Shown here: positions 1 to 8,257 of the stretch, one piece after another | How the letters are laid out: every line of letters starts with the position of its first letter | How positions within the stretch are numbered: the stretch's first letter is position 1 | Assembly (NCBI GenBank): GCA_002483765.1 | Contig: DLIO01000127.1 | Coordinates: 26,615-46,420 of the forward strand | DNA length: 19,806 nt | Direction of reading: 5' to 3' | Source of the DNA: Lentisphaeria bacterium UBA7640 | GTDB lineage: Bacteria > Verrucomicrobiota > Lentisphaeria > Victivallales > Victivallaceae | Made by a program: the position numbers and the translations under genes | The notes under the pieces: model-generated | Database searches by the model: none | The model's input: only the letters and a program-made list of their open reading frames with translations | What the model was told of the DNA's origin: nothing

Positions 1-2213
1 GCTTTTTCAGCTTTTTCAGCTTTAATGTCGGTATTGTTAACGACTTCCTCTTTTGGCGAAGATTCTTTTTCTATTGCCGTTTTTTTAACTTTAGGAGCCT
101 CTTTCTTTTCGGGCTTCTTGGGAGAAGGAGCCTCTCTTGCCGCGGTTTTCGTATCTTCGTCATCAGATATTTCTGATTCTGAATCAGGCCCCAAAATCGA
201 GTCGGGATTCAGCGCAAAATTCTCATCTTCGGTTAGGTAACGCAACCAAGTTATTTTCCGGAATGTTTTTGTATCTAACAATTTTCCACGAGCGCGCGGA
301 CTGCGAATTGGCAGTTCTTGTAGGTTTAGTTCGCTGGTTTGGCTGGAGTTTTTGAATTTAACAGCCAACTCGTAAATAGCATCCGAACGCGATGTCATCA
401 GCTCCAAACGACAATTTTCAGGACAAAGTCGATAAACTTTGTCGGTAATAAATTTTTCAATCAAACATCGCTTGCCGTAGGCTTTCCCACTCTTTTTGTC
501 GCGATAAACTACACCAAATTCAGTTTTTGGATCGAATCTGCGCATTTCATACAATTTCCCGCCATAAGTTTTTTCGGGAATATTAATAATCTTATAATCG
601 CCCTCACGCTCCACGCACAATAATTTATCGAATTCATTACATTGGACAAAATCATCGCTCTTAACATTACTACCCAGGTAACCATTTTTTCGGTCCCAGC
701 CAACGCGAATATTTTTCAGCGCGATATCCTGCACGTCAATTTTATCGAACTCGTCAACGATTTCGGTACGGCGTGGAAAATCCTTGCCATATTTATCCAA
801 CAATGCCTGAAGATAAGCAATCGCATATGCCGATAACTTTTTAAGGTGATTGTTTATCTCTTTTATTCGCTTATGAATCTCGGCCGTTTCTTGTTCGTTT
901 TTATTGATATCAAACAACGAAATACGCCGAATTGGAATAGCCAACAACATGGTGATATCGTCATCGGAAACATCGCGCTGGAGTTGTTCGCGGAACTTCA
1001 TAACGCCATCAAAAACGGCTCGATTGATCGTTGCCATGCTTTTACACTGTTCGATATCTTTGTAAATACGGTTTTCGATAAATATTTGCGCCAAAGTTTT
1101 CCGGTGAATTTCATCCAACAACCTTTTTAACTCGGTTTCCAGTTCAAGCTTTAGGTATTCGAGCAGTTTTTCTGAATTGCGCTTAATAACCGATTGTACG
1201 TCCATGACGACTGGGCGATTCTCACAAATCACCAACATTTTCAAAGACGCAGAGATCGAACAATGGGTGTAGGCATAAAGCGCCTGCATGATTATTTCAG
1301 GGTTTTGACCACGGGACGGAACAATTTCAATTTCAATTTTTTCGCCAGTAAAGTCATTAATCGAAGCGATTTTCAAACGATTCTTCTCAACTTCACGTTC
1401 AATTGACGCAATTAATTGCTCGGAGTTAGTCAAAGCTGGGATTTCACGGATAATCAGACGTCTTCCCTCAATATCAATCCGCGCGCGCAACTTGATCTTG
1501 CCGTTGCCATTATCATATTCGGAAACCTCCATCAAGCCGCCCTGCTGGAAATCTGGATAAAGATGATATGCTTCACCTTTTAATTCAGCAATCTGCGCCT
1601 GCAAAAGCTCTGCGAAGTTGTGTGGCATAATTTTAGTGGACATGCCGACAGCAATCCCTTCAGAACCCAACAACAACAACGCCGGAATCTTAACCGGTAA
1701 AACTACCGGTTCTTTTTTTCGGCCATCATAGGTTTCAATGAAATTAGTGAGATCGTCATTAAACAGCACCTCACGACCCAGTGGCGATAAACGGGCTTCA
1801 ATGTATCGAGGCGAAGCCGCGTTATCTCCAGTATAAATATTACCGAAATTACCCTGACGATCGATAAAATATTCTTTATTAGCCAAAACCACTAAGGCAC
1901 CACCGATTGAGGCATCGCCATGCGGATGATATTGCATGGTCTGTCCAATAATATTGGCTACCTTATGAAATTTGCCGTCATCAATTGAGTGCATGGACCA
2001 AAGGATGCGGCGCTGAACGGGTTTCAAGCCATCGTCAACATCAGGAATAGCTCGCTCTTTAATTACGTATGCGGCGTAATCCAGATAGTTGCGCTCCATC
2101 ATCTGACGAATAAGTTTATTTGAATTCGTCTTTTCCTCAACGGAGGCGTCGATCTCGCCTTCATCCAGTTCTGGCGGCTCTATTTCCCAATCATTATCAG
2201 TTGTATCAGCCAT
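1..2213 (-). CDS. parC: DNA topoisomerase IV subunit A (ParC), 3' end outside window
   Basis: This is the breakage-reunion subunit of topoisomerase IV, which passes one duplex through another to decatenate chromosomes. I translated the minus strand from the ATG at 2213-2211; the frame stays open to the window edge (737 codons seen). Visible motifs are LKPVQRRILW (about residues 63-72), YHPHGDASI (95-103), the active-site Tyr137 with Arg136 in ASPRYIEARL, and GSEGIAVGMST (183-193). The GyrA/ParC core is followed by a more diverged C-terminal region and then an acidic stretch that turns into a Lys/Glu/Ala-rich tail with a repeated KAE unit at the edge. Such a basic low-complexity tail is common in ParC of Bacteroidetes-like lineages. 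The start lies one base after the parE stop, so the two subunits are probably translationally coupled. Gyrase A is the alternative, but the pairing with this short ParE favours topoisomerase IV. Confidence 0.93.
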   Translation of the reverse strand, partial: MADTTDNDWEIEPPELDEGEIDASVEEKTNSNKLIRQMMERNYLDYAAYVIKERAIPDVDDGLKPVQRRILWSMHSIDDGKFHKVANIIGQTMQYHPHGDASIGGALVVLANKEYFIDRQGNFGNIYTGDNAASPRYIEARLSPLGREVLFNDDLTNFIETYDGRKKEPVVLPVKIPALLLLGSEGIAVGMSTKIMPHNFAELLQAQIAELKGEAYHLYPDFQQGGLMEVSEYDNGNGKIKLRARIDIEGRRLIIREIPALTNSEQLIASIEREVEKNRLKIASINDFTGEKIEIEIVPSRGQNPEIIMQALYAYTHCSISASLKMLVICENRPVVMDVQSVIKRNSEKLLEYLKLELETELKRLLDEIHRKTLAQIFIENRIYKDIEQCKSMATINRAVFDGVMKFREQLQRDVSDDDITMLLAIPIRRISLFDINKNEQETAEIHKRIKEINNHLKKLSAYAIAYLQALLDKYGKDFPRRTEIVDEFDKIDVQDIALKNIRVGWDRKNGYLGSNVKSDDFVQCNEFDKLLCVEREGDYKIINIPEKTYGGKLYEMRRFDPKTEFGVVYRDKKSGKAYGKRCLIEKFITDKVYRLCPENCRLELMTSRSDAIYELAVKFKNSSQTSELNLQELPIRSPRARGKLLDTKTFRKITWLRYLTEDENFALNPDSILGPDSESEISDDEDTKTAAREAPSPKKPEKKEAPKVKKTAIEKESSPKEEVVNNTDIKAEKAEK

Positions 2214-2214
2214 T

Positions 2215-4056
2215 TTACATATTATCCATTAATTCTAAATTACTCATGATATATTCGCGCCGTTCTGGTGTATTATCGCCCATGTAAAATCTCAACATTT
2301 GTGGAATGTCACGCATGTGATCGACAGCTACTTTATCCAAACGGATATCTTCACCAATAAATTGTCCAAACTCGCTCGGCGAAATTTCACCCAAACCTTT
2401 AAAACGGGTAATCTCGATGCCGCCTCGCTTCAGCTTTGTAACCGCGTCATCACGTTCAGCCTCGCTATAACAATAGATGGTTTCCTGTTTATTGCGCACT
2501 CGAAACAACGGTGTTTCGAGCAAAAAAAGATGTTCAGAAAGCACTAATTGTTCGTAAAAGGTCAAAAAGAACGTAATCAGCAAATTACGAATATGCAGAC
2601 CGTCAACGTCAGCATCAGTCGCGATAACAATTTTATTGTAACGTAAATTCTCAATATCATCTTCAATATTTAACGCTCTAGAGATACAATATAATTCTTC
2701 ATTTTTATAAGCTTTGTCGATCCCCATGCCAAAAGTATTCAACGGTTTGCCCTTCAACGAAAAAACCGCTTGAGTCATGACGTCACGACAACTGACCAGC
2801 GAGCCTGCAGCGGAGTCGCCTTCGGTCAAGAAAATCGTCGATTGTTCGCCACGCGCGTCGCGATCGCCGAGATGGAATTTTGAATCGCGCAATTTCGGAA
2901 TTTTGATGCTGGTTCTGCGCGCATTCTCTTTTGCTTGGCGCTTTACCGCCTGAACTTGTTTGCGTACGGTTTCATTTTTCGCCACTTTGGCCATCAACAA
3001 TTCCGCTTCATTAGGTTGCATATGGAGATACTTCTCAACGGAATCTTTAACGTTGTTGACAATCCACATCCGAATATCAGTATTGCCCAGCTTGTTTTTG
3101 GTTTGAGATTCAAAAACTGGTTCTTTGAGCTTTATCGCCACCGAAGCCACGATACCGTCGCGAACATCGTTAGCTTGGTAGTTCTTGCCGGAATATTCGT
3201 TAATCGCCTTCAATAACCCCTCTTTGAATGCTGAAAGGTGTGTTCCGCCATCGGCAGTATGTTGTCCATTAACAAATGAATAATAGTTCTCAGAATAGTT
3301 ATTGGTGTGGCAAAATGCAAATTCGAGCGAATTATCTTTAAACGCGATAATCTCGTAATGGCGATCTTCACCAGCTTCGACAGCAATTAAATCTTTAAGG
3401 CCACTTCGTGAAAAGAAACGTTTTCCGTTTAAACCCAAAGATAATCCGCTGTTTAAATATGCGTACATCCACAGCCTTCTTTCAATATATTCCAAATGGA
3501 ATTGAAAATCGGTGAACAGGCTCGAATCTGGTTCAAAAGTAACAATAGTGCCGTTCGGTTCATCCGTTAAACCATTTTGATCATCAGCTAGTACGCCAAA
3601 TTTGAATAACACTTCGCGATATCGTCCTTCTCGAATCGCCCGCACACTGAAAGCACTCGATAATGCATTGACCGCCTTTGTGCCAACTCCGTTCATTCCG
3701 ATAGAGAACTGAAAAACATCATCATTAAATTTTCCACCAGTATTGACCTGCGAAACGCACTCCACCAGTTTTTCGAGTGGAATACCGCGTCCGTAATCGC
3801 GGATTGATACCGTTTGTTCTTCAATACGGATATCAATACGGCGCCCTGCCCCCATGATATATTCATCAACTGCATTATCAATAACTTCCTTGATCAAAAC
3901 ATAGATTCCATCATCGGGATGAGAACCATCACCAAGCCGCCCAATATACATCCCCGGGCGCATTCTGATATGCTCAAGGGAACTGAGGGTTTTTATATGA
4001 TCGCCAGTATAGTTTGAGGCGGATAAAATGTCTAAATTCGTTTCTTCGCTTGCCAT
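2215..4056 (-). CDS. parE: DNA topoisomerase IV subunit B (ParE), ATPase subunit
   Basis: This 613-residue protein supplies ATP hydrolysis for topoisomerase IV. The GHKL ATPase domain is at the N-terminus: RPGMYIGRLGDG (about 33-44), the Mg-binding KEVIDNAVDEY, GRGIPL, and the ATP-lid glycines in IGMNGVGTKAVNAL. The transducer QTK loop reads SQTKNKLGN. The TOPRIM domain shows EGDSAAGS (catalytic Glu) and DADVDGLHIR (metal-binding DxD), and the protein closes with RFKGLGEISPSEFG and FYMGDNTPERREYI. The SHPDDGIYVLIKEV segment and the short length are like Bacteroidetes/Chlamydiae ParE rather than GyrB, which is longer. It is the first gene of the parE-parC pair. An AGGA motif lies about 13 bases upstream of the ATG, a rather long spacing for a ribosome-binding site. 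Confidence 0.96.
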   Translation of the reverse strand: MASEETNLDILSASNYTGDHIKTLSSLEHIRMRPGMYIGRLGDGSHPDDGIYVLIKEVIDNAVDEYIMGAGRRIDIRIEEQTVSIRDYGRGIPLEKLVECVSQVNTGGKFNDDVFQFSIGMNGVGTKAVNALSSAFSVRAIREGRYREVLFKFGVLADDQNGLTDEPNGTIVTFEPDSSLFTDFQFHLEYIERRLWMYAYLNSGLSLGLNGKRFFSRSGLKDLIAVEAGEDRHYEIIAFKDNSLEFAFCHTNNYSENYYSFVNGQHTADGGTHLSAFKEGLLKAINEYSGKNYQANDVRDGIVASVAIKLKEPVFESQTKNKLGNTDIRMWIVNNVKDSVEKYLHMQPNEAELLMAKVAKNETVRKQVQAVKRQAKENARRTSIKIPKLRDSKFHLGDRDARGEQSTIFLTEGDSAAGSLVSCRDVMTQAVFSLKGKPLNTFGMGIDKAYKNEELYCISRALNIEDDIENLRYNKIVIATDADVDGLHIRNLLITFFLTFYEQLVLSEHLFLLETPLFRVRNKQETIYCYSEAERDDAVTKLKRGGIEITRFKGLGEISPSEFGQFIGEDIRLDKVAVDHMRDIPQMLRFYMGDNTPERREYIMSNLELMDNM

Positions 4057-4092
4057 GTTCGTTTTAGTTTCCTGCTGTAAAATATGGTATAA

Positions 4093-4120
4093 AACATAGC
4101 ACTAACCGCTAGCAAATCAA
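4093..4120 (-). promoter_or_regulatory. Candidate promoter of parE-parC
   Basis: Read on the minus strand, TTGATT (4120-4115) and TATGTT (4098-4093) form a -35/-10 pair with a 16-base spacer, 37 bases upstream of the parE ATG. Both hexamers are imperfect, so this is only the best candidate in the region. Confidence 0.35.
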
Positions 4121-4493
4121 GCTAGACCACCACCTTCGATAATTTCAGAATGAGCCAGGATAGTAAACAATCCAACACGAACGGCACGAGAATATTTTGT
4201 TTTGCCTACGATAGAAAAAACAAAGAAAATATTGCACTAAAAAACAAAACAGCTAACTTCGCAATGTTAGTCAATACCCATAAATTGCTAAATTTCTGTC
4301 ATTGATAAATTTATACGGATGGAAATTCGCCTATTCAAGCTGGAGCAACTGATAGCCTGCGTATCATTTGTGACCAGTAGTTTTGATATTCGGGTAGCTT
4401 AATGCACTTTAGATGGCTATATTTTCAATGTTCATTGATGTGGCTTTTTTACTTATTTTACTGGCCAATTTAATAATTTTGGGATTATGTTAA

Positions 4494-4512
4494 GCTTCGG
4501 AACTTACGAAGC
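4494..4512 (+). promoter_or_regulatory. Candidate operator palindrome upstream of umuD
   Basis: GCTTCG (4494-4499), seven bases, then CGAAGC (4507-4512) form a perfect 6+6 inverted repeat ending 28 bases before the umuD ATG and 14 bases before its ribosome-binding site. Its place suits a repressor site (umuDC operons are usually LexA-controlled) or a leader hairpin. It does not match a LexA consensus that I know, and no lexA gene is in the window. Confidence 0.28.
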
Positions 4513-4540
4513 AGATAAAAACACATGGAGAGGTTACGAC

Positions 4541-4954
4541 ATGCAAGAAAACAGGAATATTTCGCCATTAATGTCTGATTCTGCTTCCTGTGGATTTCCA
4601 TCTCCTGCAGAACAGTACATCGAGTCTCCATTGGATTTGAACGAATTGCTCGTTCAGAAACCTGCGGCAACATATTTTGTTCGGGCAGAGGGTGACTCGA
4701 TGATCGAAGCAGGAATTCGCCCCAATGATATTCTTGTTGTGGACCGTTCTGTGGAAGCGGTGGATGGTTCTGTCGTAATTGCCGCGGTTGATAATGAGTT
4801 TACCGTAAAATATCTAAGAAAAGATCTTTTTGGCATTCGACTTGAAGCCTCCAACTCAAAATATAAACCAATCCTTTTCACTGAAGGCATGGAGCTACGC
4901 CTATTTGGAGTGGTGACAGCAGTTATCCATCAATTCATTAAGGCGACAAAATGA
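4541..4954 (+). CDS. umuD: UmuD-type S24 peptidase, DNA polymerase V accessory subunit
   Basis: UmuD is a LexA-like serine protease fold that cleaves itself after DNA damage; the cleaved form joins UmuC to make error-prone polymerase V. I chose the ATG at 4541 because GGAGAGG (4527-4533) lies seven bases upstream. An in-frame ATG at 4487 would add 18 residues but would start before the palindrome and lacks a clear SD. From 4541 the product has 137 residues: Cys17-Gly18 in ASCGFPSP is the autocleavage site, Ser53 in GDSMIEAG the nucleophile, and Lys90 in FTVKYL the general base. These spacings (36 and 37) equal those in E. coli UmuD (C24, S60, K97). It is the first gene of a three-gene unit; its stop overlaps the next start by four bases (ATGA). 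Confidence 0.93.
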   Translation: MQENRNISPLMSDSASCGFPSPAEQYIESPLDLNELLVQKPAATYFVRAEGDSMIEAGIRPNDILVVDRSVEAVDGSVVIAAVDNEFTVKYLRKDLFGIRLEASNSKYKPILFTEGMELRLFGVVTAVIHQFIKATK

Positions 4955-5337
4955 ATATTTCGACCTTATTTGAGAAAAAAGAATATTGGATTCCAGTTGT
5001 TTTGGCAATTATTTTGCAGGAAACTGCATTATTCTACGCTTTGTACTGGTTCTGGTCTGATTTTGAATGGTCTCCGTTGGGCTGTGAAACGTGTGGACTT
5101 GAAGGTCTGGTCTATCCTTTTATTATATGGCCAACACTGGGTTTTGCTTTCCTGCTCAAAAGTTCTCTTTGGATTCACTGGAAACAAAATATTTTAGCAT
5201 ATTTATTGCCCATCGCAATAGCGATTTTGACTTTACCAATATTCAAATCACTTGAGTTGGGTTATCTTTGTGCAGTATTAATGATTGTAGTCGTCTTGAT
5301 TGAACTACACGGAATTAAGAAGGCGCGGCATAAATGA
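4951..5337 (+). CDS. Unrecognised small integral membrane protein between umuD and umuC
   Basis: I do not recognise a family for this 128-residue protein. Hydrophobic segments at about 13-35, 52-70, 80-98 and 103-118 suggest four transmembrane helices, and the basic C-terminus (KKARHK) is probably cytoplasmic. Between helices 1 and 2 is a short loop with Cys45-Glu-Thr-Cys48, a CxxC pair that could bind metal or form a disulfide, followed by a Gly-rich turn. The gene overlaps umuD and umuC by four bases each (ATGA), and both junctions carry an AAGGCG-like SD just upstream, so it should be co-translated with polymerase V. That the protein is real rests on this tight coupling and its clean membrane topology; a role in the SOS response or membrane stress is inference only. 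Confidence 0.8.
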   Translation: MNISTLFEKKEYWIPVVLAIILQETALFYALYWFWSDFEWSPLGCETCGLEGLVYPFIIWPTLGFAFLLKSSLWIHWKQNILAYLLPIAIAILTLPIFKSLELGYLCAVLMIVVVLIELHGIKKARHK

Positions 5338-6581
5338 TTGGACTAGTAGATGGCAATAATTTTTATGTATCGTGTGAACGAATATTCGACCTAACGCTCG
5401 AAAACAAACCTGTTGCCATTCTCTCAAATAATGATGGTTGCGTGATCAGCCGCTCTTATGAGTTTAAAGCTCTGAATATTCCAATGGGGGCGCCATATTT
5501 CAAACTTCGCGATCACAAAAACATTATTATGCGCTCTAGCAATTATGAGCTGTATGGGGATATATCCCGACGTTTGATTGCGACTTTGCATGAATTTACT
5601 CCAGATGTGGAACAGTATTCCATTGACGAGGCTTTTATCCATATCAATCGCCCATTGGGTGGAGATTACTCCGAATTAGGAAAACAAATTCGGCAAACAG
5701 TTCTACAGTGGGTTGGGATCCCCTGCGGCATAGGTTTTGCACAGTCGAAGACGTTAGCAAAAATTGCCAACCATATCGCGAAGAAGGAGTCATCAGGAGT
5801 TTTTGTGATGCCCGACGATAAGCAGTCTGTGCTGGACGAGTTGCACGTATCAGAAGTATGGGGTGTTGGAAAACGTCTTGCTCCGAAACTCGAAACGCTA
5901 GGAATTCGCACTGCTTGGCAATTAGCAATAGCTGATGAGGTCTTCTTGAAAAAACGCTTCAACGTGACTTTAGCCAAAACCGCAAGAGAGTTGCGCGGAG
6001 AATCTATTATTGAGCATGACGATCCGGAGGTTCTATCTCAAAGCATTTCATGCTCTCGCTCATTTGGCAAGCCTGTGATTAATTTTTCAGAACTCACCGA
6101 AGCGGTCGCCCACTACATTGCTCGTGCGACCGTAAAACTTCGCAAAGAAAAACAACGTGCTGCCGGAATAAACGTCTATTTCCAGTATTTTCCAGAATAT
6201 AAACCATACAAGTTGGACGGTGGCATCACCTCCACGACTATTGCTTTTGAAACCCCGACTTCCAGTACATCAAAAATAATCTCAGCAGTAACGCCCAAGC
6301 TACAAGGAATTTTCATTAAAGGCCGGCGTTACAAAAAAGCTGGAGTAATTTTCTTTGGCTTAGAATCTCAAAAAAATCATTCGGTAGATCTGTTTGCCAA
6401 CAACCAGAATGATGAAAAAACTGATCGTCTTTCAGAAGCAGTAGACATCATAAACCTCAAGTTTGGCAAAGGGACAGTTTTTAATCTTGCAGAAGGAATC
6501 AAAAAGCCATGGGCAATGAAACGCGAAATGCTCAGCCCCAACTATACAACGAACTGGCAACAATTACCGAAAGTAAAATAA
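5334..6581 (+). CDS. umuC: Y-family translesion DNA polymerase UmuC (Pol V catalytic subunit)
   Basis: This 415-residue protein is close to the usual UmuC length (about 420). It copies past DNA lesions with low fidelity. The palm starts immediately: LVDGNNFYVSCERIF contains the first catalytic Asp6 and the steric-gate region. SNNDGCVISRSYEFK is the characteristic UmuC fingers motif, and SIDEAFI gives the catalytic Asp98-Glu99. GIPCGIGFAQSKTLAKIANH and VWGVGKRLAPKLETLGI are the remaining palm and the helix-hairpin-helix thumb. A SVDLF segment near 350-354 in the little-finger/tail region could be a sliding-clamp binding motif. The start overlaps the stop of the membrane-protein gene (ATGA at 5334). 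Partner UmuD is two genes upstream in the same operon. Confidence 0.96.
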   Translation: MIGLVDGNNFYVSCERIFDLTLENKPVAILSNNDGCVISRSYEFKALNIPMGAPYFKLRDHKNIIMRSSNYELYGDISRRLIATLHEFTPDVEQYSIDEAFIHINRPLGGDYSELGKQIRQTVLQWVGIPCGIGFAQSKTLAKIANHIAKKESSGVFVMPDDKQSVLDELHVSEVWGVGKRLAPKLETLGIRTAWQLAIADEVFLKKRFNVTLAKTARELRGESIIEHDDPEVLSQSISCSRSFGKPVINFSELTEAVAHYIARATVKLRKEKQRAAGINVYFQYFPEYKPYKLDGGITSTTIAFETPTSSTSKIISAVTPKLQGIFIKGRRYKKAGVIFFGLESQKNHSVDLFANNQNDEKTDRLSEAVDIINLKFGKGTVFNLAEGIKKPWAMKREMLSPNYTTNWQQLPKVK

Positions 6582-6636
6582 AGAATTTTATCGACAGAGA
6601 TAGTTGCACCATCGTTTTTTAAAAATTACCATCACA

Positions 6637-6660
6637 GATAATTTCCAAATGGGAATTATC
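6637..6660 (+). terminator. Stem-loop downstream of umuC, weak terminator candidate
   Basis: GATAATTTCC (6637-6646), loop AAAT, GGGAATTATC (6651-6660) form a 10-bp stem with one G-U pair, 56 bases after the umuC stop. No U-tract follows, so intrinsic termination is doubtful; it may instead protect the mRNA end. The rest of 6582-6810 is A+T-rich and shows no gene; a 63-codon open frame at 6604 lacks a ribosome-binding site and is probably chance. Confidence 0.3.
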
Positions 6661-6810
6661 CCAAATAGTATCATTCTCCTCATAGTATACATAATTCCCA
6701 GGAATATCGCAAATACTGCTCACCGAAAATATATGTACTGTGTTATTTTGTTGAGTTTCACGACGAATTACCAATACCCGATTTATTTCAGATAAAATTT
6801 AGTTTCTTTC

Positions 6811-6839
6811 TTGAAAAGAGTTACTGTGCAGAATATATT
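6811..6839 (+). promoter_or_regulatory. Promoter of tRNA-Lys
   Basis: TTGAAA (6811-6816), a 17-base spacer and TATATT (6834-6839) make a good sigma-70-type promoter, with the mature tRNA 5' end 13 bases after the -10 box. Confidence 0.65.
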
Positions 6840-6851
6840 CAAAACTTCATT

Positions 6852-6927
6852 GCTTCCATAGCTCAGTTGGTAGAGCAGATGACTCTTAATCATCGGGTCG
6901 TGGGTTCGAGTCCCCCTGGGAGCACCA
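6852..6927 (+). tRNA. tRNA-Lys (anticodon CTT), CCA encoded
   Basis: The 76-base cloverleaf can be traced directly. The acceptor stem pairs GCTTCCA with TGGGAGC (one G-U), the D arm contains AGCTCAGTTGGTAGAGC, and the anticodon stem GATGA/TCATC encloses the loop CTCTTAA with anticodon CTT. The variable loop is GGGTC, the T loop TTCGAGT, then discriminator A and CCA. The T stem GTGGG/CCCCC has a U50-C64 mismatch, which is unusual. The tRNA reads AAG codons. Its 3' end marks where the accessory region begins, a common insertion point for integrative elements, but I saw no second copy of the tRNA 3' end in the window. Confidence 0.97.
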
Positions 6928-7023
6928 TTTTTCCTTTTTCAACGCAATCACACCTCAGATGTTAGATTATTGACCATTTTATCAGGGATGTAACGCCCAG
7001 CTTAACGCTATAAACTAATAACT

Positions 7024-7058
7024 CTAATTCTCGCGCGCATTATGTGCGCTAATTATAA
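7024..7058. repeat. CGCGCG palindromic element, copy 1
   Basis: An A+T-flanked, CpG-rich inverted repeat: CTAATTCTCGCGCGCATT followed by ATGTGCGCTAATTATAA. The outer arms TAATT/AATTA and the inner GCGC arms pair around a short A+T loop. It lies about 60 bases past the 3' end of the minus-strand deacetylase gene. Copies at 8456 and 14007 share the core; this is the least conserved copy and lacks the shared GTGTAAC flank. Confidence 0.7.
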
Positions 7059-7117
7059 AATTAAGTTTCGGCGGCTTTTCTCTTATTCGTTATATTGGAT
7101 GGTGTAGCGTGGCGTGG

Positions 7118-8257
7118 TTAAGATTTGCCTGCCATTTTTATGCTATTAGTTTTTTCTACCTCTATTTTGATAATATAACGATTACCGGATCTCTCAATTA
7201 TATTTCCATAGTCATTGATTTTCTTTGTGGTTTCAAGCTTTATGTGAAAACTATCATTAAGAAAAGGGATCCCCATTTTTTTAATTTTAGAGAAATCAAA
7301 AAACATTGTATCATCAACAAAATGAATATCAGCCAAACAGTGATAAACGAGTTGCGTCCAACAATCAAATGTATCTTTTGCAATTATCCGGTCAAACATT
7401 TGCCCGTACGAATTGATCTTTTCAGCCCATAATTCTACTGTATTCATATTTTGTTCGGCATCTGAATGTAAAATATTTGCCCAATGAATTCCACATATCG
7501 GGCCTTCGAAAATCTTATCAGCGATACTAGGGTTAGTCTCAAACCATGGAATGCCATTATCTCCACGATCTACAGTCGGGATTCCGTTGTCAATACCGAA
7601 ATATTTATTTTGAATTTGCTTGGCTCCTTTCATTCTTTCAAAAGGGGTTGAAATGAATCTGATGCCATAATCTTTCAAGATTGTTGCAACTCCATTTCCT
7701 TCTCCAAATGTATGTAAAAAAGCCGCTGGAATGAATGAAACAGGGAAATCTCCAAGTTGGTTTTGGTGCATGATTTCCCGAAAAACATCCAAGTGTGCTT
7801 TTACTTGTTCTTTATCGCGCATTATTCCATTGGAGTCTGCCCACTCTGCACGAGTCATGATATTGCCTTCCCAGAACTCATGCCCTACCGCGTGTAAACA
7901 TATTTCAAGATGCTTACGGTTTTCATTCAAAACGTTTGCCACATAGTCGAGTTTATCAATAGACACTGGATCTTTCCATGATGTCCCTAGCCATGTCGTG
8001 CTTGGGATTTTCGCAAGGATATTATTTCGACTCCAGTCACACAAAACCATCCCAATCTGGATTCGCATATTGATTCTTTTTGCTAGCTCAATTATGGCGA
8101 GATAGTCAGCGAGGCAGTGATCACGATTGATTCCAGTCCTGTATGGTTCGTTTTTATGTCCTCCATTTTCGCCACTCCACCAACCAACGTCATCTATGAC
8201 CAAGAGTAATGGCATCGGAATACTCAATTTTACATCTTTACTGCAATAGCTATTCAT
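7118..8257 (-). CDS. Putative polysaccharide-deacetylase-fold (NodB-like) protein
   Basis: A 379-residue protein with no signal peptide or membrane segment. It begins with a hydrophobic strand leading to IDDVGWW (Asp22-Asp23), like the TFDD metal site of NodB/carbohydrate esterase 4 barrels. CLHAVGHEFW (His122, His126) could supply the two His ligands, although the spacing is HxxxH as in NodB but in a non-standard context. GIHWANILH (His258) near the end may be the last barrel strand. The alternating hydrophobic strands and helices between these sites fit a TIM-like deacetylase barrel. Substrate unknown; a peptidoglycan or glycan deacetylase, or a DUF2334-like relative, are options. It stands alone, with no glycan genes nearby. 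No SD is visible; an internal ATG at Met15 just before the first strand is another possible start. Confidence 0.55.
   Translation of the reverse strand: MNSYCSKDVKLSIPMPLLLVIDDVGWWSGENGGHKNEPYRTGINRDHCLADYLAIIELAKRINMRIQIGMVLCDWSRNNILAKIPSTTWLGTSWKDPVSIDKLDYVANVLNENRKHLEICLHAVGHEFWEGNIMTRAEWADSNGIMRDKEQVKAHLDVFREIMHQNQLGDFPVSFIPAAFLHTFGEGNGVATILKDYGIRFISTPFERMKGAKQIQNKYFGIDNGIPTVDRGDNGIPWFETNPSIADKIFEGPICGIHWANILHSDAEQNMNTVELWAEKINSYGQMFDRIIAKDTFDCWTQLVYHCLADIHFVDDTMFFDFSKIKKMGIPFLNDSFHIKLETTKKINDYGNIIERSGNRYIIKIEVEKTNSIKMAGKS

Larger units (their letters stand above)
4057..4540. other. Divergent intergenic region between parE and umuD
   Basis: A+T-rich spacer between two divergently transcribed units. 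Apart from the candidate parE promoter and the palindrome near umuD, I see nothing coding. Short weak inverted repeats occur (for example CTAAC/GTTAG near 4251-4269), but none looks like a terminator. No textbook LexA box of the E. coli or Bacillus type is apparent, although umuD lies downstream. Confidence 0.5.

Noticed and set aside
137..1406. Several plus-strand open frames across 137-1406
   Set aside because: They are antisense to the continuous parC reading frame, whose conserved motifs are clear.
6604..6795. 63-codon open frame between umuC and tRNA-Lys
   Set aside because: No SD, no family resemblance, composition like the intergenic DNA around it.
6988..7110. Possible integron attC site around palindromic copy 1 (GCTTAAC box seen)
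   Set aside because: A proper partner GTTRRRY box is not found at the right place, the three elements share nearly identical cores unlike typical attC sites, and no integrase is present.
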